From Hymenobacter sp. (GTDB lineage: Bacteria > Bacteroidota > Bacteroidia > Cytophagales > Hymenobacteraceae), in contig JANYFQ010000028.1 of the NCBI GenBank assembly GCA_025362615.1, positions 1-26,003 on the forward strand: DNA of 26,003 nucleotides. Reading direction: 5' to 3'. The notes below the pieces were generated by a model that worked only from the letters and a program-made list of their open reading frames with translations, ran no database searches and was not told the DNA's origin. Of the stretch, positions 7,408-14,825 are shown piece by piece. Every line of letters begins with the position of its first letter. Within the stretch, counting starts at the first letter, position 1. Made by a program: the position numbers and the translations under genes.

Positions 7408-7557
7408 GGATTTTAAGGCTGATTTTAGGTGATTGCACTGATTCCTTGGGTAGAACAAGGGCTGTTCCGATGAAATGACACCAACAGTAGCTTGCTCTCT
7501 TTCGCAACCTCAAACCAGTGTAATCACCTTAAAATCAGCCTTAAAATCAGTGATTTA
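7405..7557. repeat. 12-nt-word inverted array between dnaN and gldC
   Basis: On minus, the array leaving dnaN reads CTGATTTTAAGG, CTGATTTTAAGG, TGATTACACTGG (7557-7512). The opposing arm, read on plus from 7405, is CACGGATTTTAAGG, CTGATTTTAGG, TGATTGCACTGATT. The arms match over about 38 bases. The dnaN stop TAA (7557-7555) forms the outer end of one arm and the gldC GTG (7407) the outer end of the other, so the array spans the gap exactly from gene to gene. Confidence 0.88.
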
Positions 7558-8679
7558 GACGTAATTATTCAGCATCACGGGCATCACCAGCATCAGGATG
7601 CTCTCGTTGTCGTCGGCGGCGGCGGGCATGAGCAGGCCGGCGCGGTTGGGAGTGCTGAGTTCGAGCGTAATGTCTTCGGAGTCAATGTTCGAAAGCATTT
7701 CGAGCAGGAAGCGGGCGTTGAAGCCGATTTCCATGTCCTCACCGTCGTACTGGCAGGCGAGGCGCTCGTTGGCTTCGTTGCTGAAATCGAGGTCTTCGGC
7801 CGAAACCGTCAGCTCGGAGCCGGCCAGGCGCAGGCGCACCTGGTGGGTCGTTTTGTTGGAGTAGATGCTGATGCGGCGCACCGAACCCAGCAGTTCCTGG
7901 CGGTTGATGGTGAGCTTATTGGGGTTGCTGACGGGGATGACGTTTTCGTAGTCCGGGTAGCGCTCGTCAATCAGGCGGCACACGAGGCGCATCTGGTTGA
8001 AGCTGAAAAAGGCGTTGCTCTGGTTGAACTCGATGCGGACCGGCGTAGCCTCCGAAGGCAACGAGCTTTTGAGCAGGTTGAACGCCTTGCGCGGCACGAT
8101 GAGGTTGGCCGTCTGGCCCGCGCCCACGTCCTGCCGGCGGTAGCGCAGCAGGCGGTGCCCGTCGGTAGCCACAAAGGTTATCTGGCTGTCGGCCAACTGG
8201 ATGAGTACGCCAGTCATGGCCGGGCGCAACTCGTCGGTGCTGACGGCGAAGATGGTTTTGTTGATGGCCCGCGCCAGCGACGACGACGGGATTTCGACCG
8301 GGGCCGAGCCTTTCACGACCGGCACACGGGGGAAGTCGGCGGCGTTTTCGCCGGCCAGCTTGTAGCGCCCGCTGGCCGAGCCAATCTCGATGGTGTAAGT
8401 TTCCTCGTCCAGCGTGAAGGTCACGGGCTGGTCGGGCAGGTTTTTGAGCGTGTCGAGCAGGATGCGGGCCGGGGCGGCGATGCGGCCCGAATCGCGGGCC
8501 TCCACGGCCAGCTCCGTCACCATGCTCGTTTCCAGGTCGGAAGCCGTGATGGTGAGCTTGCCGGCTTCAATCTCGAACAGAAAATTCTCCAGGATGGGCA
8601 CGACCGGGTTGTTCGTGACCACGCCGTTGATACTTTGGAGCTGCTTGAGCAGCGCCGACGACGACACAATGAATTTCAT
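7555..8679 (-). CDS. dnaN: DNA polymerase III beta subunit (sliding clamp)
   Basis: The ring-shaped processivity clamp of the replicative polymerase, cytoplasmic and dimeric, with three repeated domains per chain. The 374 residues and the start MKFIVSSSALLKQLQSINGV fit the family, as do NNPVVPILENFLFEIEAGKL and LTITASDLETSM in domain 1, PRVPVVKGSAPVEIPSSSLA and STDELRPAMTGVLIQL in domain 2, and the C-terminal end ILMLVMPVMLNNYV (family pattern ....MPM.L). A Bacteroidetes-type promoter lies just upstream, inside the end of valS. It is not next to dnaA here, which is normal for this phylum. Confidence 0.97.
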   Translation of the reverse strand: MKFIVSSSALLKQLQSINGVVTNNPVVPILENFLFEIEAGKLTITASDLETSMVTELAVEARDSGRIAAPARILLDTLKNLPDQPVTFTLDEETYTIEIGSASGRYKLAGENAADFPRVPVVKGSAPVEIPSSSLARAINKTIFAVSTDELRPAMTGVLIQLADSQITFVATDGHRLLRYRRQDVGAGQTANLIVPRKAFNLLKSSLPSEATPVRIEFNQSNAFFSFNQMRLVCRLIDERYPDYENVIPVSNPNKLTINRQELLGSVRRISIYSNKTTHQVRLRLAGSELTVSAEDLDFSNEANERLACQYDGEDMEIGFNARFLLEMLSNIDSEDITLELSTPNRAGLLMPAAADDNESILMLVMPVMLNNYV

Positions 8680-8713
8680 GTACTTAGGTTGAGTAGGTGC
8701 TGGTGAGGGCCGA

Positions 8714-8743
8714 CAAAGGTACGCGGCCGGGGCGGGGTTTCAA
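8714..8743 (-). promoter_or_regulatory. Bacteroidetes-type promoter for dnaN
   Basis: On minus, TTG at 8743-8741, a 19-nt spacer, then TACCTTTG at 8721-8714, an exact match to TAnnTTTG. The element is 35 nt before the dnaN ATG and overlaps the last codons of valS, which indicates dnaN can be transcribed separately from valS. Confidence 0.7.
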
Positions 8744-8747
8744 CCGC

Positions 8748-11438
8748 TTACAAGGCTCGCAGGGCCGCTTCCAGGGCTGCAATTTTGGCTTCGGCATCGG
8801 CCAGCTTCTGGCGTTCGCGCTCCAGCACGTCGGGCTTGGCGTTGGCGGTAAATTTCTCGTTGGCCAGCTTGCGCCCCACCGACTCCTGAAAACCACGGGT
8901 GTAGTCCAGTTCTTTTTCGAGGCGGGCGCGTTCGGCGGCGGTATCAATCTGACCCTCAAGCGGCACAAAGTATTCAGCCCCAGCGTGGACGAAGCTCACG
9001 GCCGCCGCCGGGGCGGTTTCGGCGACGCTGATGGCGGTCAGGTTGGCCAGTTTGCGGAGCAGCGGCCCGTAGGCTTGGAGCAGGTCGGGCTGGGTGGTTT
9101 TGACCAGCAATTCCAGCGCTTTGGTGGGCGCTAACTGCTTCTGGTTGCGGATGGTACGAACGCCGGCCACCACGCCCAGCGCCCACTCCATGCGGGTTTG
9201 GCGGGCGGCGGCATCGGGGGCCGGCACGAGTTGGGGCCAAGCGGCCACGCACACAAAATCGCGGCCAGTGCGAGGGGCCAGCTCGTGCCACAGCTCCTCG
9301 GTGATGAAGGGCATAAACGGATGCAGCAGTTGCAGCAGCGTTTCAAAGAAGCCCACCGTCTGGCGAAGCGTTTCAGCATCAATGGGTTGCTGGTAGGCGG
9401 GCTTCACCATTTCGAGGTAAAGGGCGCAGAAATCGTCCCACACCAACTTGTACACTGTCAGCAGCGCGTCGGAAATGCGAAACTTGTCGAAATGCTCGTT
9501 CATTTCGGTGGCGGCAACGGCAAGCCGGGCTTCAAACCAATTCACGGCCAACTCGTTGCTGTACGGCAGCGCCGCATCGGCTTCCCAGCCCTTCACGAGC
9601 CGGAAAGCGTTCCAAATTTTGTTGCTGAAGTTGCGCCCCTGCTCCACGAGCTTGAGGTCGAAGAGCAAATCGTTGCCGGCGGGGGCCGAAAACAGCATTC
9701 CCGTCCGCACCCCGTCGGCCCCGTACTGGGCAATGAGTTCGAGCGGGTCGGGCGAATTTCCGAGTTGCTTGCTCATCTTGCGGCCTTGAGCATCGCGCAC
9801 AATGCCAGTCAGGTACACGTTCTTGAACGGCACCTCACCCCGAAATTCCAGCCCAGCCATTATCATGCGGGCAATCCAGAAAAAGAGGATGTCCGGCCCC
9901 GTCACGAGGTCGTTGGTGGGGTAGAAATACTTGATGTCAGAGTTTTCGGGGTCTTTGAAGCCGTCGAAGACCGAAATGGGCCAGAGCCACGACGAAAACC
10001 AGGTATCGAGCACGTCTTCGTCCTGCCGCAAGTCGCTGGCTTGCAGCGCGTCGTTGCCCGACTGAGCGCGGGCCTGCACCAACGCCTCGGCGGCGGTGCG
10101 GGCCACCACAAACGAGCCATCGGGCAGGTAATAGGCCGGAATTTGCTGGCCCCACCAGAGCTGCCGCGAAATGCACCAGTCGCGCGGGTTTTCCATCCAC
10201 ACGCGGTAGAGGTTTTTAAATTTGGCCGGGTGCAGTTGCACGGTGCCGTTTTCCACCACTTCGAGTGCGGGCTTGGCCAGTTGCTCGGTTTTGAGGAACC
10301 ACTGCAAGCTCAATTTCGGCTCAATCACGGCCCCGGTGCGCTCCGAGGTTTGCGAAATGGTGGCGTACTCTTCCGTTTTTTCCAGCCAGCCCGCTTCTTC
10401 CAAATCCTTGACAATGAGGCGACGCACGGCAAACCGGTCCATCCCCGCGTAGCGCGGCCCAGCGTGCTCGTTGAGCGTCCCGTCGTTGTTGAGCACGTCG
10501 ATTACGGGCAAGTTATTGGCTTGGCCAATTTCGTAATCCACAAGGTCGTGGGCCGGCGTCACTTTCAGGGTGCCGGTGCCGAAATCCACGGCCACGCGCT
10601 CGTCGGCAATGACGGGGATTTCACGTCCAATGAGTGGAATCCGAACCTTTTGCCCAATTAAGTGCTGATAACGCGGGTCGTTGGGGTTCACTGCCACCGC
10701 CACGTCGGCCATGATGGTTTCGGGCCGCGAGGTGGCAACCGTCAGCCAGGCATTGCCATTGACGGCCAGTGGCTGACCCGTCGCGGAATCAACCGGAACC
10801 TCATTTTGAGTGAAGTTGCTTGCAAAGGCGTAACGCAGATGAAACATTCGGCCCGTTACATTCTTCGCAATCACCTCCTCATCGCTCAGGGCGGTGCCGC
10901 CTTGCGGGTCCCAGTTCACCATGCGTACGCCCCGGTAAATCAGCCCTTTGTCGTGTAGCGACACGAACGCCCGCAGCACGGCATCGGTCAAATCCGGCTC
11001 CATCGTGAAGCGGGTGCGGTCCCAGTCGCACGACGCGCCGAGCTGCTTGAGCTGCTCCAGAATGATGCCGCCGTACTTTTCCTTCCAGGCAAAAGCGTGG
11101 GCCAGGAACTGCTCGCGGGTAAGGTCTTTTTTCTCGATGCCTTGCTCCTTCAGCAGCGCAACTACTTTGGTTTCAGTGGCAATGCTGGCGTGGTCGGTGC
11201 CGGGCACCCAGCAGGCTTCGCGGCCCTGCATCCTGGCCCGGCGCACCAGCACGTCCTGAATGGTATTGTTAAGCATATGCCCCATGTGCAGCACGCCCGT
11301 CACGTTGGGCGGCGGGATGACGATGGTGTAGGGCTGCTTCTCGGGGTTGGGGCTGGCCTTGAAAAAGCCCATTTCCTGCCAACGCTGGTACCATTTGGCC
11401 TCAACGTCGAGCGGATTGTAAGTGGTGGCGAGGGACAT
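8748..11438 (-). CDS. valS: Valyl-tRNA synthetase
   Basis: Class I synthetase that charges tRNA-Val. The 896 residues include the HIGH-type motif PPPNVTGVLHMGHMLNNT (HMGH at 51-54), the WVPGTDHASIATE signature (about 77-89), the editing domain (about 195-350, with TVATSRPETIMADVAVAVNP and TPAHDLVDYEIG), LDTWFSSWLWPIS (477-489), and the KMSKS-type motif GRKMSKQLGNSPDPL (KMSKQ at 554-558). The C-terminal 65 residues are a coiled coil (ARLEKELDYTRGFQESVGRK, KLADAEAKIAALEAALRAL), the tRNA-binding arm of ValRS. In the second motif the last S is Q, a tolerated variant. ATG 11438 gives MSLATTYNPLDVEAKWYQRW, a normal start. It has its own putative promoter at 11545, with a leader full of heptamer repeats. 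Confidence 0.97.
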   Translation of the reverse strand: MSLATTYNPLDVEAKWYQRWQEMGFFKASPNPEKQPYTIVIPPPNVTGVLHMGHMLNNTIQDVLVRRARMQGREACWVPGTDHASIATETKVVALLKEQGIEKKDLTREQFLAHAFAWKEKYGGIILEQLKQLGASCDWDRTRFTMEPDLTDAVLRAFVSLHDKGLIYRGVRMVNWDPQGGTALSDEEVIAKNVTGRMFHLRYAFASNFTQNEVPVDSATGQPLAVNGNAWLTVATSRPETIMADVAVAVNPNDPRYQHLIGQKVRIPLIGREIPVIADERVAVDFGTGTLKVTPAHDLVDYEIGQANNLPVIDVLNNDGTLNEHAGPRYAGMDRFAVRRLIVKDLEEAGWLEKTEEYATISQTSERTGAVIEPKLSLQWFLKTEQLAKPALEVVENGTVQLHPAKFKNLYRVWMENPRDWCISRQLWWGQQIPAYYLPDGSFVVARTAAEALVQARAQSGNDALQASDLRQDEDVLDTWFSSWLWPISVFDGFKDPENSDIKYFYPTNDLVTGPDILFFWIARMIMAGLEFRGEVPFKNVYLTGIVRDAQGRKMSKQLGNSPDPLELIAQYGADGVRTGMLFSAPAGNDLLFDLKLVEQGRNFSNKIWNAFRLVKGWEADAALPYSNELAVNWFEARLAVAATEMNEHFDKFRISDALLTVYKLVWDDFCALYLEMVKPAYQQPIDAETLRQTVGFFETLLQLLHPFMPFITEELWHELAPRTGRDFVCVAAWPQLVPAPDAAARQTRMEWALGVVAGVRTIRNQKQLAPTKALELLVKTTQPDLLQAYGPLLRKLANLTAISVAETAPAAAVSFVHAGAEYFVPLEGQIDTAAERARLEKELDYTRGFQESVGRKLANEKFTANAKPDVLERERQKLADAEAKIAALEAALRAL

Positions 11439-11447
11439 TTTGGATTT

Positions 11448-11533
11448 TAGCTGATGGCTGGTAGCTGTTAGCTGTTAGCTGTTAGCCTTTTTTTAATTCT
11501 AAGCTGACGGCTGGTAGCTGATGGCTGGTAGCC
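11448..11533. repeat. Heptamer arrays A and B in the valS leader
   Basis: Block A (11448-11487) is TAGCTGA, TGGCTGG, TAGCTGT three times, then TAGCC. Block B (11501-11533) is AAGCTGA, CGGCTGG, TAGCTGA, TGGCTGG, TAGCC. Both keep strict 7-nt phase and end in the same TAGCC followed by a T-run. They lie between the putative valS promoter and the valS ATG, so they would be transcribed as part of its 5' leader (in inverse sense). Confidence 0.88.
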
Positions 11534-11544
11534 TTTTGAGAGGG

Positions 11545-11552
11545 CAAAAGTA
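11545..11552 (-). promoter_or_regulatory. Putative valS promoter, -7 element
   Basis: On minus, TACTTTTG at 11552-11545 matches TAnnTTTG exactly. No good TTG is found 17-22 nt upstream, so the call rests on one box. It lies 107 nt before the valS ATG and directly downstream of the ferredoxin terminator, which is where a valS promoter is expected. Confidence 0.45.
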
Positions 11553-11601
11553 GGCGCTACCGTCAGGGCACCCCTACTGGCCTGGCCCGAAAAAGTAAAA
11601 A

Positions 11602-11629
11602 GGCCGCTTCCCAACGAAGGGAAACGGCC
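11602..11629 (-). terminator. Intrinsic terminator for the ferredoxin gene
   Basis: GGCCGCTTCCC (11602-11612) and GGGAAACGGCC (11619-11629) form an 11-bp stem with one wobble pair and a 6-nt loop. On minus the stem is followed by TTTTTACTTTTT. It ends transcripts coming from the ferredoxin gene before valS. Confidence 0.82.
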
Positions 11630-11650
11630 CAAAAATTATCTAACTAAAAA

Positions 11651-11679
11651 GCTAACGGCTAACAGCTACTAGCTAACAG
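11651..11679. repeat. Heptamer array C, inverted relative to A and B
   Basis: Read on minus, this is CTGT, TAGCTAG, TAGCTGT, TAGCCGT, TAGC, again in 7-nt phase with the same TAGCNGT word as blocks A and B but in opposite orientation. It lies 8 nt after the ferredoxin stop. Thus the ferredoxin terminator and the valS -7 box sit in the loop of a large inverted repeat. Confidence 0.82.
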
Positions 11680-11687
11680 ATAAATTG

Positions 11688-12038
11688 TTAAGCGGCCAAA
11701 TGCAGCCATTCCTTCTTTTCGAGCAGGCGTTCGCGGGTTTCGCGGTGGTCGGGGTCGTCCACGCAGCAATCGACGGGGCACACGGCGGCGCACTGCGGCT
11801 CCTCGTGGAAGCCCACGCACTCGGTGCATTTGTCGGTGACGATGTAGTAATATTCATCCGAAACTGGGATGTGCGGCTGCACGCCCGACTCCGTGCGGCC
11901 GTCGAGCAGTTTGGCTTCCTTGAGCGTCGTGCCGTCGGCCCAGCGCCATTGAGCGCCGCCTTCGTAGATGGCGTTGTTGGGGCATTCCGGTTCGCAGGCA
12001 CCGCAGTTAATGCACTCGTCGGTTATCATGATGGCCAT
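11688..12038 (-). CDS. 2[4Fe-4S] dicluster ferredoxin
   Basis: Small cytoplasmic electron carrier. The first cluster motif is CINCGACEPECP (Cys9, 12, 15, 19); the second is CTECVGFHEEPQCAAVCP (Cys71, 74, 83, 87), the longer spaced form seen in Alvin-type (Allochromatium) ferredoxins, followed by two extra cysteines (91, 92). Between the motifs is a 50-residue insert (YEGGAQWRWADGTTLKEAKL) typical of the Bacteroidota version. ATG 12038 gives MAIMITDECINCG, a normal start. It is divergent from the acyl-CoA reductase gene with only 153 nt between ATGs; this pair occurs together widely in Bacteroidota, often near serC, which suggests a shared redox role, but the partner is not proven. Confidence 0.93.
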   Translation of the reverse strand: MAIMITDECINCGACEPECPNNAIYEGGAQWRWADGTTLKEAKLLDGRTESGVQPHIPVSDEYYYIVTDKCTECVGFHEEPQCAAVCPVDCCVDDPDHRETRERLLEKKEWLHLAA

Positions 12039-12119
12039 TGGAGCAATCGGGAGGTTTTAAATAAGAAGAAAATGGCCAACGAGCCGGCCGACTATTAAAC
12101 TGCCGGCCCAGCCGTAAGG

Positions 12120-12149
12120 TTGGCCCCACAAAATTACGGCCGAAATTTG
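12120..12149 (+). promoter_or_regulatory. Candidate promoter for the acyl-CoA reductase gene
   Basis: TTG at 12120-12122, a 19-nt spacer and GAAATTTG at 12142-12149 (TAnnTTTG with one mismatch at the first base). It is 42 nt before ATG 12192. It overlaps the ferredoxin promoter candidate on the other strand. Confidence 0.42.
12129..12136 (-). promoter_or_regulatory. Candidate ferredoxin promoter, -7 element
   Basis: On minus, TAATTTTG at 12136-12129 is an exact TAnnTTTG. It is 90 nt before the ferredoxin ATG. No clear TTG is seen at the expected distance. It lies inside the spacer of the opposite promoter, so the two transcripts could compete. Confidence 0.4.
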
Positions 12150-12191
12150 CAGCGCGAAGCCGTCTTTTCGCCCCTTCCTCCGCACCACGCC

Positions 12192-13208
12192 ATGACCCAC
12201 CCCGAACGCCTCGCTGCCTTCGTTGCCCTCGGCCGCCGCCTCGCCGCCCTCTCTGCCGACGAGCTGACCGAGCTGGCGGCTCGCGCCCGCAACCAAAATT
12301 CCTGGTTCGATGCGCCCAACGTAACAGCTGCCGTTCAAGGCGTTGCACGGCTTTTGGCCGAAGAGCCGCTGCGGCATTGGGCCGCCCGCTACCTCCCCGA
12401 ACCCACCGCAGTGCGGCAAATTGGTGTCGTGATGGCCGGTAATATTCCGCTCGTCGGTTTCCACGATGCGCTGTGCGTATTACTCAGCGGGCACGAACTG
12501 CTGGCCAAACTTTCGACCGACGATACTTACTTGATGACCTGGGTGTTGCACACGCTCACCGAAATTGAGCCGCACTTTGCGGCGGCCATTCACTTCGTGC
12601 CGCGCCTCAACGCCGCCGCTGCTTTCATCGCCACCGGCTCCGACAATACGGCGCGGTATTTCGACTACTATTTTGGCAAAAAGCCCCACCTCATCCGCCG
12701 CAACCGCAGCAGCGCGGCCATCATCACGGGCCACGAAACGGCATCGGAACTGGCGATGCTGGGGCCGGATATTTTTCAGTATTACGGCCTCGGCTGCCGC
12801 AACGTGAGCAAATTGTTCGTGCCCGTCGGCTACGATTTTGTGCCTTTGCTCGACGCGCTGCAAGTGTGCGAAGGTGTGCTCAACCACCACAAATACCAGA
12901 ACAACTACGACTACAACAAGAGCATTTTGCTCGTGAACCGGGTGCCGCACCTCGACACTGGTTTCCTGCTTTTGCGCGAGGAAACTGCACTGGTGTCGCC
13001 TATTTCGGTGCTGCACCACGCCACCTACACCTCAGAAATCGACGTGGTGGACCAACTCACCGATGTGGCCGGGCGCGTGCAGTGCCTGGTGTCGGCCAGC
13101 GGGCGGTTTGCGGGCAGCCTGCCCTTCGGTCAGGCCCAGCAGCCGGGCGTGGCCGACTACGCCGACGGCGTGGATACGATGGAATTTCTGGCGGCCGAAG
13201 TCGGCTGA
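12192..13208 (+). CDS. LuxC-type acyl-CoA reductase
   Basis: Predicted NAD(P)H-dependent reductase that turns acyl-CoA into the aldehyde through a thioester on cysteine; cytoplasmic. The 338-residue protein contains RQIGVVMAGNIPLVGFHDAL (75-94), the nucleotide region FIATGSDNTARYFDYYFGKK (145-164), HLIRRNRSSAAIITG, and YYGLGCRNVSKLFVP (197-211), where Cys202 is the expected catalytic cysteine. I use ATG 12192 (MTHPERLAAF). The frame is open further up to a TTG at 12120, but the extra residues are read from the promoter region. No luxD or luxE is present, so this is not bioluminescence; it is the stand-alone Bacteroidota form linked to the divergent ferredoxin. The true substrate is unknown. 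Confidence 0.88.
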   Translation: MTHPERLAAFVALGRRLAALSADELTELAARARNQNSWFDAPNVTAAVQGVARLLAEEPLRHWAARYLPEPTAVRQIGVVMAGNIPLVGFHDALCVLLSGHELLAKLSTDDTYLMTWVLHTLTEIEPHFAAAIHFVPRLNAAAAFIATGSDNTARYFDYYFGKKPHLIRRNRSSAAIITGHETASELAMLGPDIFQYYGLGCRNVSKLFVPVGYDFVPLLDALQVCEGVLNHHKYQNNYDYNKSILLVNRVPHLDTGFLLLREETALVSPISVLHHATYTSEIDVVDQLTDVAGRVQCLVSASGRFAGSLPFGQAQQPGVADYADGVDTMEFLAAEVG

Positions 13209-13285
13209 GTGCGGCGTTAATTTTGTCTTCGACAAGGCAGAAAACAGATTCGGCCGACGATGGACAAGCTACAGCGAAAAAAAGC

Positions 13286-13314
13286 TTGCACTCCGGGTAA
13301 AATCCGTAACTTTC
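13286..13314 (+). promoter_or_regulatory. Candidate promoter for the 100-residue protein gene
   Basis: TTG at 13286-13288, an 18-nt spacer and TAACTTTC at 13307-13314, matching TAnnTTTG at all but the last base. It is 55 nt before ATG 13370. Confidence 0.45.
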
Positions 13315-13369
13315 CCGCAGCAAACCACTCCTCGATTTTTCTGCAAACCCCTCCACCCCACCCCGCGCC

Positions 13370-13672
13370 ATGATTACTGCCCAACTTGAACTAACCGAGC
13401 TACTCGAAAAGGAAGTATTGCCCACGTTGCATTACCCACAAACCGATGTCCTGCCCACCCCCCTCGAACGCACCGCCCGCCGCCGCGAAGCCGACCGCGC
13501 CATGGCCCTCGGCAACAACTATCACGGCAAGGTAGATATTTATTTCAAAACCGCCGATGGCCAGAGCCACCGGGTTTACACCACGGTATGGGCCACTAGC
13601 AACGAGCACATTACCTTAAAATCGGGCACGACGCTACCCATGCGGGCCGTGGTAATGTTTGATTTTTACTAA
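13370..13672 (+). CDS. Conserved-looking small protein of unknown function
   Basis: A 100-residue acidic-to-neutral soluble protein without signal peptide or membrane helix. The N-terminal half is helical and charged (LELTELLEKEVLPTLHYPQT, RTARRREADRAMALGNNYHG); the C-terminal half looks like a small beta-sheet: KVDIYFKTADGQSHRVYTTV, WATSNEHITLKSGTTLPMRA, VVMFDFY. The 'K..IYF.T.DG....V.TT.W......I.LK.G..LP...V' pattern appears in short uncharacterised Bacteroidota proteins I have seen, but I cannot name a family. It has its own candidate promoter and is convergent with the nucleoside phosphorylase. Its stop TAA is at the edge of the heptamer inverted array. Confidence 0.78.
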   Translation: MITAQLELTELLEKEVLPTLHYPQTDVLPTPLERTARRREADRAMALGNNYHGKVDIYFKTADGQSHRVYTTVWATSNEHITLKSGTTLPMRAVVMFDFY

Positions 13673-13673
13673 A

Positions 13674-13770
13674 TTTAATTATGAGTTATAAATTGTGAAT
13701 TATGATTCTTTTTGAAGCTTCTTCGCCTTGGTGCTAACAGTCGCAAAAATAATTCATAATTCATAATTCA
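13674..13770. repeat. AT-rich heptamer inverted array between convergent genes
   Basis: Left arm from 13674 reads TTTAATT, ATGAGTT, ATAAATT, GTGAATT, ATGATTC. Right arm, read on minus from 13770, is TTGAATT, ATGAATT, ATGAATT, ATTTTTG. Both keep 7-nt phase. The left arm starts next to the TAA of the 100-residue gene; the TGA stop of the phosphorylase (13770-13768) is part of the first word of the right arm. A hairpin here could stop transcription from both sides. Confidence 0.88.
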
Positions 13771-14640
13771 AGCCACCAGCCGGTTGAGCGTTTCGGCTAT
13801 CATTCCGTCCACCACGGCTCCGGCGTTGGGGGCAAACTCGCCGGTAACGCGGTTGGCCACGATGGCGTTGAGGCTCAGCACGTCGTGCCCCAACAACCGG
13901 CCCAGGGAATAGTAGCCGGCGGTTTCCATCTCGAAGTTGTCGAGGCGGAAATGGCCTTCGGCCGTGTCCTGCCCAAAGGTGCGGAGGCGAGTGAGGTAAT
14001 CGGGTTGCCGCAGGGCCAGGCGCAGCACCCGGCCTTGCGGGCCGTAGAAACCAGGGCAAGTCAGGGTATTGCCAACCAGCATATTAGCGCCGATTTGTTC
14101 GCGCAGCAAGTCGGAGCCACGCACCACGTAGGGGGCAAACGGCATATCCAGCGCGGCCTGCAAACTGGTGGCCAACTGCGTCTCAAAACCGGTTTCCATG
14201 AGCGGGTAAAACTGCATCAGGCTGTCGAGGCCCACGGCGTACTGCGTGGCCAGTACGCTGCCGAGCGGCACGTCGGCCTGCAAGGCCCCGCTGGTGCCCA
14301 GGCGAATGATTTTCAGCTTGATGTGCTCTTCCGCCGGCCGCACGGCGCGGGCCATGAAGTCGATGTTCACCAACGCATCCAACTCGTTCATTACGATGTC
14401 GATGTTGTCGGTGCCCATGCCGGTGCTGAGCACGGTGATACGCTTGCCCTTATAGTAGCCGACGTGCGTAACAAACTCGCGGTGAGTGGCTTCGAATTCC
14501 ACCGAGTCGAAGTGCCGGCTCACCTGCACCACGCGGTTGGGGTCGCCGACGGTGAGGATGGTGTCGGAAATGTGGTCGGGCAGCAGGTGCAGGTGATAGA
14601 CGCTGCCGTCGGGGTTGAGAATGAGTTCGGAGTTGTTCAT
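13768..14640 (-). CDS. Nucleoside phosphorylase (uridine/purine nucleoside phosphorylase family)
   Basis: Cleaves a nucleoside with phosphate into base and ribose-1-phosphate, a salvage reaction in the cytoplasm. The 290 residues show the PNP_UDP_1 fold: TVGDPNRVVQVSRHFD (31-46, phosphate-binding GDP-R), LSTGMGTDN (71-79), IIRLGTSGALQADVPLGSVL (111-130) with the RxGTSG phosphate loop, and the nucleoside-binding NFEMETAGYY (235-244). The N-terminal ILNPDGSVYHLHLLPDHISD is typical of the Bacteroidota uridine-phosphorylase-like branch. Substrate preference (uridine against purine) cannot be decided by eye. ATG 14640 is a normal start. It is on the same strand as trhO, 175 nt downstream. Confidence 0.92.
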   Translation of the reverse strand: MNNSELILNPDGSVYHLHLLPDHISDTILTVGDPNRVVQVSRHFDSVEFEATHREFVTHVGYYKGKRITVLSTGMGTDNIDIVMNELDALVNIDFMARAVRPAEEHIKLKIIRLGTSGALQADVPLGSVLATQYAVGLDSLMQFYPLMETGFETQLATSLQAALDMPFAPYVVRGSDLLREQIGANMLVGNTLTCPGFYGPQGRVLRLALRQPDYLTRLRTFGQDTAEGHFRLDNFEMETAGYYSLGRLLGHDVLSLNAIVANRVTGEFAPNAGAVVDGMIAETLNRLVA

Positions 14641-14643
14641 GGA

Positions 14644-14825
14644 CTACAGATTCAAACGGATTTAACGGATAAAAAGGAACGCCGCTGGCGCGGCTGGAAA
14701 TGCAATTTTGGAACCGGCCAAAAGCGGCATCCGAATGATGCCATGCTCTGCGGCCAAATGAAGTCACAACCTGCGAAATCATTTTAATCGGCGGCAATCT
14801 GCGATTAAATCTGCGTCAATCTGCG
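14644..14825. repeat. GCAGATT-word inverted array between trhO and the phosphorylase
   Basis: On plus, AATCTGCG occurs three times, at 14796-14803, 14808-14815 and 14818-14825 (spacings 12 and 10). On the other side, 14645-14671 reads ACAGATTC-AAACGGATTT-AACGGAT, the inverse relation (CAGATT/CGGATT words). The trhO stop TGA (14818-14816) and its last codons GTC GCA GAT are inside the first word. Between the arms (14676-14781) I see nothing recognisable. Confidence 0.75.

Noticed and set aside
7492..8706. A 404-codon open frame on plus opposite dnaN
   Set aside because: It is the antisense shadow of dnaN, rich in V, A, G, H and Q as GC-rich shadows are; dnaN is certain.
9198..10661. A 487-codon open frame on plus opposite valS
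   Set aside because: Shadow of valS; the valyl-tRNA synthetase motifs on minus settle the strand.
11439..11687. T-box or amino-acid riboswitch in the valS leader
   Set aside because: No T-box core sequence or specifier stem found; the leader is accounted for by heptamer repeats and the ferredoxin terminator.
12120..12191. Longer acyl-CoA reductase starting at TTG 12120
   Set aside because: The added residues are read from the promoter region and do not resemble the family; ATG 12192 gives a normal N-terminus.
12192..13208. Bioluminescence (lux) operon
   Set aside because: Only a LuxC-like reductase is present; no luciferase, acyl transferase or synthetase genes are near.
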